DNA of 35,893 bases from an uncultured Alphaproteobacteria bacterium. GTDB taxonomy: Bacteria > Pseudomonadota > Alphaproteobacteria > HIMB59. Positions within the stretch are counted from its first letter, which is position 1, and the number at the start of each line of letters is the position of its first letter. Of this stretch, positions 1 through 8,272 are shown piece by piece. The stretch covers positions 1 through 35,893 of the forward strand of contig CACJQJ010000006.1 in the NCBI GenBank assembly GCA_902595525.1, given 5' to 3'. Below the pieces are notes generated by a model. It saw only the letters and a program-made list of their open reading frames with translations, was not told the origin of the DNA and did not search any database. The position numbers and the translations under genes are program-made.

Positions 1-1130
1 ATATAGACAATAATTTTTATACGGTACAGTTACATAAAATTAATGGATCGGTAATAGTAATGGACCCATTTAATGGAGATATAATATCTATGGTTGGTGG
101 TGTTAATTATGATATAAGTAATTTCAATAGAGCTACACAAGCATATAGGCAACCTGGATCATCAATAAAACCATTTATATATGCAAAAGCCCTAGAGACT
201 CAGAAATTTTTGCCAAACACTCTAATATTGGACTCTAATATTCTTTTAGATCAGGGAAATAATCTACCTGTATGGGTGCCAAAAAATTATTCTAATAAAT
301 CTTATGGTGAATTAACTTTTAGAAGAGCGTTAGAAACCTCTAATAACTTAGTAACACTAAAAATCGGTCTAGACTTAGGTCTCAATTCTGTTAATGGCTT
401 TTTAGATAAAATAAATTTTTATGATAACGTGACTAAAACTGACGTTTATTCAACACTTCTTGGAGCTGTAGAAAATAATTTAATAAATTTAACAAAGTCA
501 TATTCAATATTTTTAAATGGTGGTTATCTTGTTGAACCATCAATAATTAAAAAAGTTGTATCAAATGATGGTGAATTAATTATTAATAATGAATATTTTA
601 AATGTAAATATTGCTCTTTCTCAATTGACGATAGATCCTACAGAAAACCAATTATAGAGTCGCAAAAAGAAAAAGTAATATCCCCACAGACCTCTTTTCA
701 AATTTTAAATATACTAGAAGGTGCTATTGAAAGAGGAACTGGTAAATCTTTAAATAAAATTGATTATCCAATAGCAGGTAAAACAGGAACAACAAATGAA
801 AGTAAAGATTTATGGTTCTTTGGTCTTACTCCAAGATATGTTATAGGTGTTTATGTAGGATACGATACCCCTAGATCTATAGGATATCGAGAGACTGGAT
901 CTTCAGTCGCTTTACCTATTTTTAAGACCATTATAGAGAATTATCTTTTAAATAATAATGATAATAATGATAAATTTTTAGTGCCTAGTGAATTAATTGT
1001 CAAAAAAATCAATAAAGATAATGGTGAGATTTCTGATGGACAAAATACAATTATTGATTATTTTACAAAAGAACAGTTAGAAATATTAGATAATATTAAT
1101 AAAATTGAAAGTATTGGTGGAATTAATTAA
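1..1130 (+). CDS. mrcA: Penicillin-binding protein 1A, C-terminal transpeptidase part (5' end cut by window)
   Basis: Bifunctional peptidoglycan glycosyltransferase/transpeptidase of the inner membrane; only the transpeptidase half is visible. The frame is open from base 3, upstream of the first ATG at 60, and the residues before that ATG already belong to the family, so the gene continues off the left edge. Counting from the ATG at 60, the class A PBP motifs are all present: SSIK with nucleophile Ser34 after QPG, the SNN triad at 94-96, and KTGTT at 241-245. An Asn/Asp-rich low-complexity patch (NNNDNND) lies just before the C-terminal tail. The stop TAA overlaps the ATG of prfB (TAATG), so the two are probably translationally coupled. 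Family assignment is firm; the symbol is inferred from family and the usual alphaproteobacterial mrcA-prfB order. Confidence 0.93.
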   Translation, partial: IDNNFYTVQLHKINGSVIVMDPFNGDIISMVGGVNYDISNFNRATQAYRQPGSSIKPFIYAKALETQKFLPNTLILDSNILLDQGNNLPVWVPKNYSNKSYGELTFRRALETSNNLVTLKIGLDLGLNSVNGFLDKINFYDNVTKTDVYSTLLGAVENNLINLTKSYSIFLNGGYLVEPSIIKKVVSNDGELIINNEYFKCKYCSFSIDDRSYRKPIIESQKEKVISPQTSFQILNILEGAIERGTGKSLNKIDYPIAGKTGTTNESKDLWFFGLTPRYVIGVYVGYDTPRSIGYRETGSSVALPIFKTIIENYLLNNNDNNDKFLVPSELIVKKINKDNGEISDGQNTIIDYFTKEQLEILDNINKIESIGGIN

Positions 1131-2222
1131 TGGATAAATTCGAATTATTAAACTTAGTTAATGAAATAGACTCGTTAATAAACCTTACAAGGAGGAGTCT
1201 TTGACTACGAAAAAACAATTAAAGAAATTGAAAACTTAAACGAAATAATTATCAACCAAGAAAATTGGAGTAATATTAATTTAATTAATAAATCTCAAGA
1301 AAAATTAAAACAAAATACAAATGTTATAAATGATTTTAATTTTATTTTTAATCAGTTTAAGGAATTTAAAGAGTTTATTGATATTTATGATTCTCTAAAT
1401 GATAAAGAAATAAATGAGCTAGTTGAAAACATTAAAAATTTAAAAAAACAATGTGAGAAAATTAAAATTAAATCTCTTTTAAACAAAGATACTGATGATT
1501 GTAATGCTTTCTTAGAAATACATGCTGGAGCAGGAGGTACTGAAAGTCAAGATTGGGCTGAAATGTTGTCTAGAATGTACCAGCGTTTTGCAGAAAAAAA
1601 CGATTATAAATATAAGATTATAGACTATCAAAAAGGAGAAGAGGCTGGTCTCAAAAATTTAACAATGATAATAAATGGCTTTAAAAGCTATGGTTATTTA
1701 AAGAATGAGTCGGGTATCCACAGGCTAGTAAGAATCTCTCCTTTTGATTCTAACAAAAGAAGACATACAAGTTTTTCTAGTGTTTGGGTATATCCAGAAA
1801 TAGATAAGGATATAGAAATAGAAATCAATAATAATGATTTAAGAATAGATACATTTAGAGCATCAGGTGCAGGAGGTCAGCATATTAATACTACTGATAG
1901 TGCAGTAAGAATAACACATTTAAAACATAATATTGTTGTGCAAAGTCAAAGTGAACGGTCACAACATCGTAATAAAGACACTGCAATGAAGATGTTAAAA
2001 TCTAGATTATATGAAATAGAATTAGATAAAAAAAATAAAGAAAAAAAAAAGGAAGAGAGTAATAAAAAGCAAATTGGATGGGGGAATCAAATAAGATCTT
2101 ATGTCCTTCATCCATATAAAATGGTCAAAGATCTTAGAACAAATTATCAGACATCGAATGCTGAAAATGTTCTTGATGGAGAAATATCTGAATTTTTGGA
2201 GTCAACACTAATAGATGTGTAA
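1130..2222 (+). CDS. prfB: Peptide chain release factor 2, made by programmed +1 frameshift
   Basis: RF2 ends translation at UAA and UGA. The gene starts at ATG 1130, reads 24 codons to CTT 1199-1201, meets in-frame TGA at 1202-1204, and continues one base later at GAC 1203 through to the stop at 2220-2222. The product is join(1130..1201,1203..2222), about 363 residues, the normal RF2 length. The N-terminal helical domain is complete (LTRRSL then DYEKT across the shift). The stop-codon reading motif SPF is at about 203-205 and the catalytic GGQ at about 248-250, close to their E. coli positions. Calling only the long ORF from ATG 1563 would lose 144 residues. It overlaps the next gene by 8 bases. 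Expression is expected to be autoregulated: low RF2 slows UGA termination and favours the shift. TGA ends several other genes in this window, so the code is standard. Confidence 0.97.
1190..1205 (+). promoter_or_regulatory. prfB: prfB programmed +1 ribosomal frameshift site
   Basis: An internal Shine-Dalgarno-like AGGAGG (1190-1195), a 3-base spacer AGT, then CTT TGA C (1199-1205). This matches the classical RF2 element (SD-like sequence three bases before CUU UGA C) in both sequence and spacing. Peptidyl-tRNA on CUU slips to UUU while UGA waits for RF2. The reading frame changes from that of 1130 to that of 1203, and both frames show conserved RF2 sequence up to the junction. Confidence 0.96.
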
Positions 2223-3246
2223 ATCTTATTTTTTAAAAATTTTAGCTCTATTAATTTTACCGTTTCAAACATTTGCTTATGATTTTAGTCTTCAGAAAGG
2301 TGATAATTTATTACAAATTGACTTTGAAGGTAATCAAATAAAAGAAATTAAATTTGACTTAAAAATTAATGATCAGAGAAACTTTGGAATAATAAATTAC
2401 CATAATAATGAGATTTATATTCTTTTAAATACTGACCAAATATCATTTGATAATTTTAAAAAAGTTTTTCCCAAACCACAAAATAATAAAAAATTAACAA
2501 AAAAAATTAATTTCAATTGGGAAATATCTGAAATGATGATTTCAGAGGAATACTCCCTTTTTTCTAATAAACTAAATTTTATTTATGATAAAGGTTTTGA
2601 GTCAATGATTTTCTACGACAGTAAAAAAGAATTTGAATTATCAATTCTTCCACAATTAGATGGAAATAAACAAATTTATTTATTTTCAAAAAATGCTGGA
2701 CAATTTTTTTATGCTCAAAAAATATCAAAAAATATGAATGGTGGAGCTTTAATCGGTAAAGGATCTTTTAGAAAATTCAATGATTATGATATAAATATTA
2801 AAGTAAAAGATTTTAGTATTAACAAAAATTCAAAATTTTACAATTTACTTTTTACATCTAGAATGTTGGACATTTTTTCGGTCTTACAAAATTCTCAAGA
2901 TGAATTTAATTATTTAGAAGTACCTGTTCAGAAGAAGGGGAAGGTTTTTAGTTTTGATCATGCGATGATGTTAGGTGGAACTGTTGCTTTTTCCTTTAAA
3001 GGTGAAGCTAATCCCTCTGAAAAAACTGCATCAGTAAACGGTACCTATGGGCCATTATATTTATTTGAAAAGAATTTTAAAAATGTACCTTTTTTAAATG
3101 AGTTATTTGGAAAAAATGTTGAGGAAAGTCTTTTGGCTGCTGATTTTAAAGTAAAAAAGAATGGTAATAAAACAGACTTTATATTTAATCCTCTTTCTGT
3201 ATTAACTCCTGGAAAAACAAGAAACTTTTTTGATATTTGGGAGTAA
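2215..3246 (+). CDS. Exported AsmA/YhdP-like C-terminal domain protein
   Basis: A 343-residue protein with an N-terminal signal peptide (hydrophobic residues about 6-18, likely cut after QTFA). The last 130 residues resemble the C-terminal region of the AsmA/YhdP/DUF3971 envelope proteins: a [11 protein letters not shown] strand, then NGTYGPLY, a VPFLNELFG segment (family: IPLLGxLL) and the ending [16 protein letters not shown] (family: VNPLSxLAPGxLR). Relatives are often over 1000 residues and span the periplasm, with roles in phospholipid transport or envelope homeostasis, so this is a short version that keeps only the end module. The ATG at 2215 overlaps the prfB stop by 8 bases, suggesting coupling. 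The stop abuts the stop of the convergent MOSC gene. The domain call is from remembered motif shape; function is unassigned. Confidence 0.6.
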   Translation: MCKSYFLKILALLILPFQTFAYDFSLQKGDNLLQIDFEGNQIKEIKFDLKINDQRNFGIINYHNNEIYILLNTDQISFDNFKKVFPKPQNNKKLTKKINFNWEISEMMISEEYSLFSNKLNFIYDKGFESMIFYDSKKEFELSILPQLDGNKQIYLFSKNAGQFFYAQKISKNMNGGALIGKGSFRKFNDYDINIKVKDFSINKNSKFYNLLFTSRMLDIFSVLQNSQDEFNYLEVPVQKKGKVFSFDHAMMLGGTVAFSFKGEANPSEKTASVNGTYGPLYLFEKNFKNVPFLNELFGKNVEESLLAADFKVKKNGNKTDFIFNPLSVLTPGKTRNFFDIWE

Positions 3247-3693
3247 CTATTTTATTATTTTAATTTGATTATTAATTGAAATTTCCCCGGATATCAATAT
3301 TTCTGCACGTACTCCACTTTTAAATGCTAAAAGTTTAACTAGATTTTTTACTTTTAATTTATTTTGAAGATATTTACACGGTTGACATAACTCATGTATT
3401 TTAAAAACCACATTATTAATTTGTATTTTTTTATTTAATAATTTGTTCAAGTTAATACCTGATGTAATTATATTTCTTCTAAAATCTTTATAGTCTAATT
3501 TTTTTTTTATTTTCTTATTAAAATCATCAATTTTTTCAGACTCTATAAAAGTAACTTGTTCGTAACTATTCTTAAAATTTCCATAATATCTGTCATTAAC
3601 AATACCCTTATTTTTGTTTAAGATTGCTTGATTTATATAAAAAGTATTTTCTCCATCAAGATTGCTAATATTGATTGCTTTAATTTTACCCAT
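3247..3693 (-). CDS. MOSC domain protein
   Basis: 148 residues, essentially one MOSC (molybdenum cofactor sulfurase C-terminal) domain. The diagnostic stretch is DYKDFRRNIITSGINLNKLL (about 67-86), followed by a hydrophobic strand and HELCQPC with Cys103 and Cys106; the conserved MOSC cysteine lies in this CxPC context. MOSC proteins handle sulfur or molybdenum cofactor chemistry (YiiM/YcbX types act in reduction of N-hydroxylated compounds); the substrate cannot be told here. It is transcribed towards the AsmA-like gene with stop codons touching (TAA then CTA), and divergently from the small membrane protein gene 30 bases away. Confidence 0.85.
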   Translation of the reverse strand: MGKIKAINISNLDGENTFYINQAILNKNKGIVNDRYYGNFKNSYEQVTFIESEKIDDFNKKIKKKLDYKDFRRNIITSGINLNKLLNKKIQINNVVFKIHELCQPCKYLQNKLKVKNLVKLLAFKSGVRAEILISGEISINNQIKIIK

Positions 3694-3723
3694 CTTCTAA
3701 TATATTTACCTTAGTTTATATTT

Positions 3724-3996
3724 ATGGAAGATAACACAAATTTATACAGTCAAAGGAATATACTAATTCGTAATTTCCTTATTTTTTCAAGATTGGCACC
3801 TTTTGTTACCAGTTTTATAGGTTCTGTGCTTATTAATAAGATCTTTCTAAAAACACCTAATTTAATTAATTTAGATTTTATTTTAATTTTTATATCTCTT
3901 TATTTAGTTTTGTATGTATTTATCTCCCATACTAAGTCCCTTTGTGAGCAATTAGCAATTGTTAACCAAAAAATAAATTCACATAGTGACGAATAA
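3724..3996 (+). CDS. Small two-helix membrane protein, unknown function
   Basis: 90 residues with two hydrophobic segments: about 13-38 (IRNFLIFSRLAPFVTSFIGS region) and about 50-68 (DFILIFISLYLVLYVFIS), flanked by polar ends. I do not recognise the family. It sits between the divergent MOSC gene and the umuDC operon. The gap to umuD is 65 bases and carries the LexA box, so it is probably not part of the SOS operon. The frame is clean and codon use is like the neighbours, so I regard it as real. Confidence 0.6.
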   Translation: MEDNTNLYSQRNILIRNFLIFSRLAPFVTSFIGSVLINKIFLKTPNLINLDFILIFISLYLVLYVFISHTKSLCEQLAIVNQKINSHSDE

Positions 3997-4052
3997 TTAG
4001 TTTTACTTGAAAAATTTTTTTATTTCTTTGGGGTCTATGATAGTTTATAAAA

Positions 4053-4067
4053 GAACAAAATATGAAC
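4053..4067 (+). promoter_or_regulatory. LexA (SOS) box of umuDC, alphaproteobacterial type
   Basis: GAAC-AAAATAT-GAAC is a direct repeat with exactly 7 bases between half-sites. It is the complement of GTTC-N7-GTTC, the LexA operator known from Caulobacter, Rhodobacter and Rhizobium. It covers the umuD start codon (ATG 4062-4064). A -10-like TATAAA lies just upstream at 4046-4051, so bound repressor would block both transcription start and the start codon. By chance such a pair is expected about once per two windows of this size and composition, but its position at the one SOS mutagenesis operon makes chance unlikely. Confidence 0.85.
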
Positions 4068-4499
4068 AAAAATATTCCAGCAAATACCAATAAAGATAAC
4101 AATCTTGAGTCTGTGCCTTACATTTTATCTAAGATTTCAGCTGGATTTCCGTCCCCAGCTGATGACTATATAGAAAATAACTTAAGCATATCAGAACTGT
4201 TGATTAAAAATCACTTATCAACTTTCCTAATGAGGGCTAGTGGAGAGTCTATGATTGATGTTGGTATTAATGACGGTGATATATTGGTAGTAGATAGAAG
4301 TTTAGAAGCTAAAAGCAGAGACATAGTAATAGCTATATTTGAGGGAAATTTAACTGTCAAAAGACTAGTTATCAGGACAGATGGCTCTGCTATCCTAAAA
4401 GCTGAGAACCCATTGTATAAAAATATATTAATATCAGAGTACACAGAATTAGAGATATGGGGAGTTGTTACTAGTACCATTCGTCAATTTATTAAATAA
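4062..4499 (+). CDS. umuD: DNA polymerase V subunit UmuD, self-cleaving S24 peptidase
   Basis: 145 residues, similar to E. coli UmuD in length and layout. RecA-stimulated self-cleavage would occur at Ala27-Gly28 in SAGFPSPADDY (E. coli uses Cys-Gly). The catalytic Ser63 is in ASGESMID and the catalytic Lys100 in LTVKRL; their spacing of 37 matches E. coli Ser60/Lys97. UmuD' dimer binds UmuC to form the translesion polymerase Pol V. LexA shares the S24 fold, but the short N-terminus has no DNA-binding domain and the next gene is umuC, so UmuD is the right call. The stop overlaps the umuC ATG (TAATG). The operon is expected to be SOS-induced through the box at 4053-4067. Confidence 0.95.
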   Translation: MNKNIPANTNKDNNLESVPYILSKISAGFPSPADDYIENNLSISELLIKNHLSTFLMRASGESMIDVGINDGDILVVDRSLEAKSRDIVIAIFEGNLTVKRLVIRTDGSAILKAENPLYKNILISEYTELEIWGVVTSTIRQFIK

Positions 4500-5773
4500 T
4501 GAATATAGTAGCCCTAGTAGATTGTAATTCATTTTATGCTTCGTGTGAGACTATCTTTAAACCTGATTTAAGTAAAAAACCTATTGTAGTTTTATCAAAT
4601 AACGATGGATGTGTCATAGCTAGAAGTTCTGAAGCAAAGAAATTAGGAATTAAAATGGGAGTACCTTTCTTTGAGATAAAGCAAATAATAAAAAAATATC
4701 CAGTGCATGTGTTTTCATCAAATTACAGTTTATATGGAAATATCTCATCTAGGGTAATGGGAGTATTAAAAGAGCATTGTGATAGATTGGAAGTTTATTC
4801 TATAGATGAAGCTTTTTTAATATTAAATAAATATTCAGAGAGAAGTTTTGTTTCAAGAGCAGAAGGAATAAAAAAAATAATAAGGAAGTGGATAGGCATA
4901 CCTGTAAGTATAGGAATAGCTAACAATAAAACCTTATCAAAAGTAGCAAACCATCTAGCTAAAAAAGATGAACTTGGATCCCAAGTAGTAGAAATTATAA
5001 ATCAAAAACAAATAGAAATATCCCTAAAGGTATTAGGGGTGGGTGATATTTGGGGAATAGGAGCTAGGATAGAGAAATTTCTTCAGAAAAATAGTATTTA
5101 CACTGCATACGACCTATACAAAGCAGACCCAAGGTGGGTTAGGCAACACCTAGGAGTAGTGGGAGAGAGAACCTATAGAGAACTACATGGTGAAATATGT
5201 ATACCCATAGTAGAGAGATCTGAACCAAAAAAACAATGTCGAGTATCAAGATCTTTCGAAAGTTATGTAACAAGTTTCCATGATTTAGAGAAAAGAATAA
5301 TATCTTATGCTACTAGAGCCTCAGAAAAGATTAGATCTGATGGTTTGCAGGCAAAAAAAATTACTACATTTATTCGTTCAAATAAATTTAACAATAATAA
5401 CAAACAATACCATGCAGCTAGGACTTATGATTTTATATCCCCATCAAATGACTTATTTGAGACGATTAAATTTGCTATAAAGGCGCTAAAATCTATTTAT
5501 CGACCAGAAATTAAATATAAAAAAGCAGGTGTTTTACTCTCAGATTTAACTCCAGAGGGAGAATACAATAGAGATTTATTTTTTCATCAATCAGAAGAGA
5601 GTATTTTAAAAAAAATTAGGGTAAATAAGGTATTTGATAATCTAAATAACAGATACGGAAGCGGGACTATATGTGTTGCCAAAGAAAACTACGAAAAGTT
5701 TTACATAACTAGACGACAAAACTTAAGTCCCGCATACACATCAAATTTTGATGATCTACCTAATGTAAATTAA
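4499..5773 (+). CDS. umuC: DNA polymerase V catalytic subunit UmuC (Y family)
   Basis: 424 residues (E. coli UmuC 422). Palm motifs: VDCNSFYASCE with Asp8, SNNDGCVIARSSEAKKLGI, YSLYGNISSRV, and YSIDEAF with catalytic Asp103 and Glu104. The little-finger domain follows, and the C-terminal DUF4113 region (KKAGVLLSDLTPEG, then LSPAYTSNFDDLP) is typical of UmuC rather than DinB. It performs error-prone translesion synthesis with UmuD'2 and RecA. It is translationally coupled to umuD and overlaps the convergent trpB2 stop by 4 bases. It appears richer in A-ending codons (ATA, GTA, CTA) and AGG than housekeeping genes such as ilvD, a weak hint of transfer. No transposase or integrase is nearby. Confidence 0.95.
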   Translation: MNIVALVDCNSFYASCETIFKPDLSKKPIVVLSNNDGCVIARSSEAKKLGIKMGVPFFEIKQIIKKYPVHVFSSNYSLYGNISSRVMGVLKEHCDRLEVYSIDEAFLILNKYSERSFVSRAEGIKKIIRKWIGIPVSIGIANNKTLSKVANHLAKKDELGSQVVEIINQKQIEISLKVLGVGDIWGIGARIEKFLQKNSIYTAYDLYKADPRWVRQHLGVVGERTYRELHGEICIPIVERSEPKKQCRVSRSFESYVTSFHDLEKRIISYATRASEKIRSDGLQAKKITTFIRSNKFNNNNKQYHAARTYDFISPSNDLFETIKFAIKALKSIYRPEIKYKKAGVLLSDLTPEGEYNRDLFFHQSEESILKKIRVNKVFDNLNNRYGSGTICVAKENYEKFYITRRQNLSPAYTSNFDDLPNVN

Positions 5774-7131
5774 TTTACAGCAGGTATTGATGCCATAGAC
5801 TCTTCAAAAGCTTCAGTATCGAATTTATCTTCAGCAAGATTGCCTGAAAAATAATCCATATATGCTTGCATATCAAAATGACCATGCCCGCAAAGATTGA
5901 ATAAAATAGCTTTTGATTTACCCTCGGCTTTACACTTAAGAGCCTCATCAACAGCACCTTTAATCGCGTGAGTAGCTTCAGGTGCAGGCATAATGCCCTC
6001 AGTTCTGGCAAATTGTATACCGGCCTCTAAGCACTCCTTTTGACCATAAGCTCGAGGTTCCATATGACCATTATGAACTAAATGCGATAGCATTGGAGAC
6101 ATTCCATGATACCTTAGTCCACCTACATGCGTAGGTGATGGCATAAAATCAGAGCCTAATGTATGCATCTTCAGCAATGGTGCAGATTTTAGAGTATCAC
6201 CAAAGTCATAGGAATACTTACCTTTTGTTAAAGAAGGACAAGAAGATGGCTCAACTGCAATAGCATGAACATCTTGTTCTCCTCTAAATTTTTTCCCTAA
6301 AAAAGGATTACATAAACCTGAGAAATTACTTCCTCCGCCAGTACATCCAATAACAATATCAGGATAATCATTAGCCATTTCCATTTGTAGTAGTGCTTCT
6401 TGACCAATAATAGACTGATGCATTAAAACATGGTTAAGAACACTACCTAATGCATATTTTGTATCATCATTTGTAGCAGCAACTTCTGCAGCCTCAGATA
6501 TAGCTATACCTAGTGAACCTGAACTATTAGGATCCTTTTCAAGTATGGCTCTACCTGAATTTGTTTCATTTGATGGGCTAGCTACAACACTACCACCATA
6601 ACTTTCAATTATAGCTCTTCTGTAAGGTTTTTGATCATAGCTCACTCTTACCATGAATACTTTGATCTCTATTCCAAATACGGCTCCAGCATAACTTAAT
6701 GCTGTTCCCCATTGACCTGCACCGGTCTCAGTTGCTATTTTTTTTACACCAGCTTCTTTATTATAAAAAGCCTGAGCTAATGCAGTGTTTGGTTTGTGAC
6801 TACCTGACGGGCTAGCTCCTTCGTATTTGTAATAAATTCTGGCTGGTGTATCTAATGCTTTCTCTAAAGCTCTAGCCCTCACCAGTGGCGTAGATCTCCA
6901 ACGACTGTAAGCTTCTAAAACTGGTCCAGGAATATCAATATACCTCTCTTGGGTAACTTCTTGCATTATTAATTCCATGGGAAATAACGGTGCTAAGTCA
7001 TCTGGACCTATTGGTTGTTTTGTTCCTGGATTTAAGGGTGGGCTCATAGGCTCTTTTAAATCCGCTCCCAGGTTGTACCACTGTTTTGGCACATCACTGT
7101 CTTTTAAAAAAAATTTACTATCCTCACTCAT
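5770..7131 (-). CDS. trpB: TrpB2-type tryptophan synthase beta-like PLP enzyme
   Basis: 453 residues, belonging to the longer TrpB2 branch rather than the ordinary ~400-residue TrpB. The N-terminus has the TrpB2 extension with PIGPDDLAPLFP (41-51). The WRSTPLVRARALE motif follows at 78-90. The PLP lysine is Lys113 in SGSHKPNTALAQ, and the phosphate-binding loop is CTGGGSNFSG (263-272). The late HVGGLRYHGMSP and EGIMPAPEATHA segments are also typical. It would join indole and L-serine to tryptophan. TrpB2 enzymes are usually not associated with TrpA and may use free indole or O-phosphoserine, and no trpA is in the window. It follows the EamA gene by 44 bases on the same strand, so it may be co-transcribed. 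Confidence 0.92.
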   Translation of the reverse strand: MSEDSKFFLKDSDVPKQWYNLGADLKEPMSPPLNPGTKQPIGPDDLAPLFPMELIMQEVTQERYIDIPGPVLEAYSRWRSTPLVRARALEKALDTPARIYYKYEGASPSGSHKPNTALAQAFYNKEAGVKKIATETGAGQWGTALSYAGAVFGIEIKVFMVRVSYDQKPYRRAIIESYGGSVVASPSNETNSGRAILEKDPNSSGSLGIAISEAAEVAATNDDTKYALGSVLNHVLMHQSIIGQEALLQMEMANDYPDIVIGCTGGGSNFSGLCNPFLGKKFRGEQDVHAIAVEPSSCPSLTKGKYSYDFGDTLKSAPLLKMHTLGSDFMPSPTHVGGLRYHGMSPMLSHLVHNGHMEPRAYGQKECLEAGIQFARTEGIMPAPEATHAIKGAVDEALKCKAEGKSKAILFNLCGHGHFDMQAYMDYFSGNLAEDKFDTEAFEESMASIPAVN

Positions 7132-7175
7132 AATGATGAATTTTATTGTATTTGTTAGACAAAAAGTAGGATTAT

Positions 7176-8087
7176 TTATTCACTATAAAACCTATTTAAG
7201 GCTGCTTCTTTGTTAATTAAGGGTAAAAGTTGTGCTACGAGCACACCAATAAGTATTAAAAAACAACCAAAAATCTGAACATTTGTCAAAAATTGAGAAA
7301 GAATAACCCAAGCTGCTAACGATCCAAATACACCTTCAAGAGAAAATGTAATTGCTGCTGTAGAGGGTTTTACATACCTCTGACCAAAAACTTGTAGAGT
7401 ATAAGCAATCCCACTTGACATTACACCTACATATAAAAGCTCAAAGATTTCTTTTGATATCCCGTCAATAGTAGGATTTTCAAAAATGAATATAAATGGC
7501 AAACTATAAAAAAAACATAATAGAAATTGAGATGATGCTAAGGTAAATGGTGCATTTATAATTTCAAAGTATTCATCAATTAAAATGCAATGTATTGCAA
7601 AAAATAAAGCACATACAATTACAAGTATATCAGCAAATTGTGCTTCAAAACTATTTTCAAGAGTTAAGTAATAAGACCCTACAAGGCATATTGATACGGA
7701 TAGCCAAATACTCCAGTGTATTTTCTTTTTTAAAAATAATCTCGATATTATAGGAACAAATGGAACATATAATATAGTTAAGAAAGCTGCATTTCCTACT
7801 TTAGTATACTGTAAAGCGTATTGTTGAAGGTAAGTTCCTAATAATAAACTTAAACCAGTTAAAAGAACTATGAATATAAATTTTTTTTTATTTTTAAGAT
7901 TTTTAATTTTATTTATTTCATAAAAAGCAAAAGGTAAAACTATTATTCCACCAATTAAAAAACGCATATTTGTAAAAGTTAGTGGACCAATAAATTCCAT
8001 TCCTGTAGTTTGAGCCACAAATGCAGTACCCCAAATTATTGATGCTACTATGAGACATAAAGTAGATAAGAAATGTTTGGAGTTCAT
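7176..8087 (-). CDS. EamA/DMT-family membrane exporter
   Basis: 303 residues with about ten hydrophobic helices and two EamA repeats. The N-terminus is IVASIIWGTAFVAQTTGMEF. A GNAAFLTILYVPFVPIISR loop ends the first repeat, and SGIAYTLQVFGQRY plus SLEGVFGSLAAWVIL mark the second. Members of this drug/metabolite transporter family export amino acids or other small metabolites; the substrate is unknown. The ATG at 8087 is only 7 bases below the 3' CCA of the upstream tRNA-Asn on the same strand. The message is therefore probably cut from a tRNA-containing transcript and has almost no leader. trpB2 follows, which could hint at amino acid export, but that is only neighbourhood evidence. Confidence 0.88.
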   Translation of the reverse strand: MNSKHFLSTLCLIVASIIWGTAFVAQTTGMEFIGPLTFTNMRFLIGGIIVLPFAFYEINKIKNLKNKKKFIFIVLLTGLSLLLGTYLQQYALQYTKVGNAAFLTILYVPFVPIISRLFLKKKIHWSIWLSVSICLVGSYYLTLENSFEAQFADILVIVCALFFAIHCILIDEYFEIINAPFTLASSQFLLCFFYSLPFIFIFENPTIDGISKEIFELLYVGVMSSGIAYTLQVFGQRYVKPSTAAITFSLEGVFGSLAAWVILSQFLTNVQIFGCFLILIGVLVAQLLPLINKEAALNRFYSE

Positions 8088-8094
8088 AAGAAAC

Positions 8095-8169
8095 TGGCTC
8101 CGCAGGTAGGATTCGAACCTACGACCTGTCGGTTAACAGCCGAATGCTCTACCGCTGAGCTACTGCGGA
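8095..8169 (-). tRNA. tRNA-Asn (anticodon GTT)
   Basis: Read on the minus strand, the 7-bp acceptor stem is TCCGCAG (8169-8163) paired with CTGCGGA (8105-8099). Discriminator G and an encoded CCA follow (8098-8095). A D-arm with AGCTC...GAGC, an anticodon loop CTGTTAA giving GTT, and a T-arm with GGTTCGAATCC are all readable. Length is 75 with CCA. It lies directly upstream of the EamA gene on the same strand. Confidence 0.97.
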
Positions 8170-8179
8170 ACGTTGCATC

Positions 8180-8207
8180 AAACTACAATAATTTTTTAAT
8201 TTTTCAA
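8180..8207 (-). promoter_or_regulatory. Possible sigma-70 promoter for tRNA-Asn and EamA-trpB2
   Basis: On the minus strand TTGAAA (8207-8202) and TAGTTT (8185-8180) are 16 bases apart. The -10 ends 10 bases before the tRNA 5' end, which would suit a start near 8172. The -10 is a poor match and the region is very AT-rich, so this is a suggestion only. Confidence 0.35.
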
Positions 8208-8272
8208 TTAGCATTTTTTAATTCAATTTTAAAAATAATTTTCAATGATATTAGGGTTTATTTGGATATAAT

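Noticed and set aside
953..975. AAT/GAT-rich repeat tract, with a similar one at 13789-13812.
   Set aside because: In-frame Asn/Asp low-complexity coding sequence, not a regulatory or mobile repeat.
1202..1204. TGA inside prfB as a recoded (Trp) codon.
   Set aside because: TGA ends acdS, the PuuA-like gene, the BBOX-like gene and DUF1289 normally, and the surrounding frameshift signal is canonical.
1563..2222. A separate short release-factor gene starting at ATG 1563, or prfB as a pseudogene.
   Set aside because: The frame is open back to the frameshift at 1199-1205 and the upstream 24 codons are RF2-like, so this is one functional gene.
4211..4480. Minus-strand ORF of 89 codons inside umuD.
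   Set aside because: Antisense shadow of a clear catalytic protein; no recognisable features.
5775..6011. Minus-strand ORF of 78 codons overlapping the end of trpB2 in another frame.
   Set aside because: Shadow of trpB2 in an alternative frame; composition typical of out-of-frame AT-rich sequence.
6977..7216. Plus-strand ORF opposite the start of trpB2.
   Set aside because: Antisense shadow; no start signal and no family resemblance.
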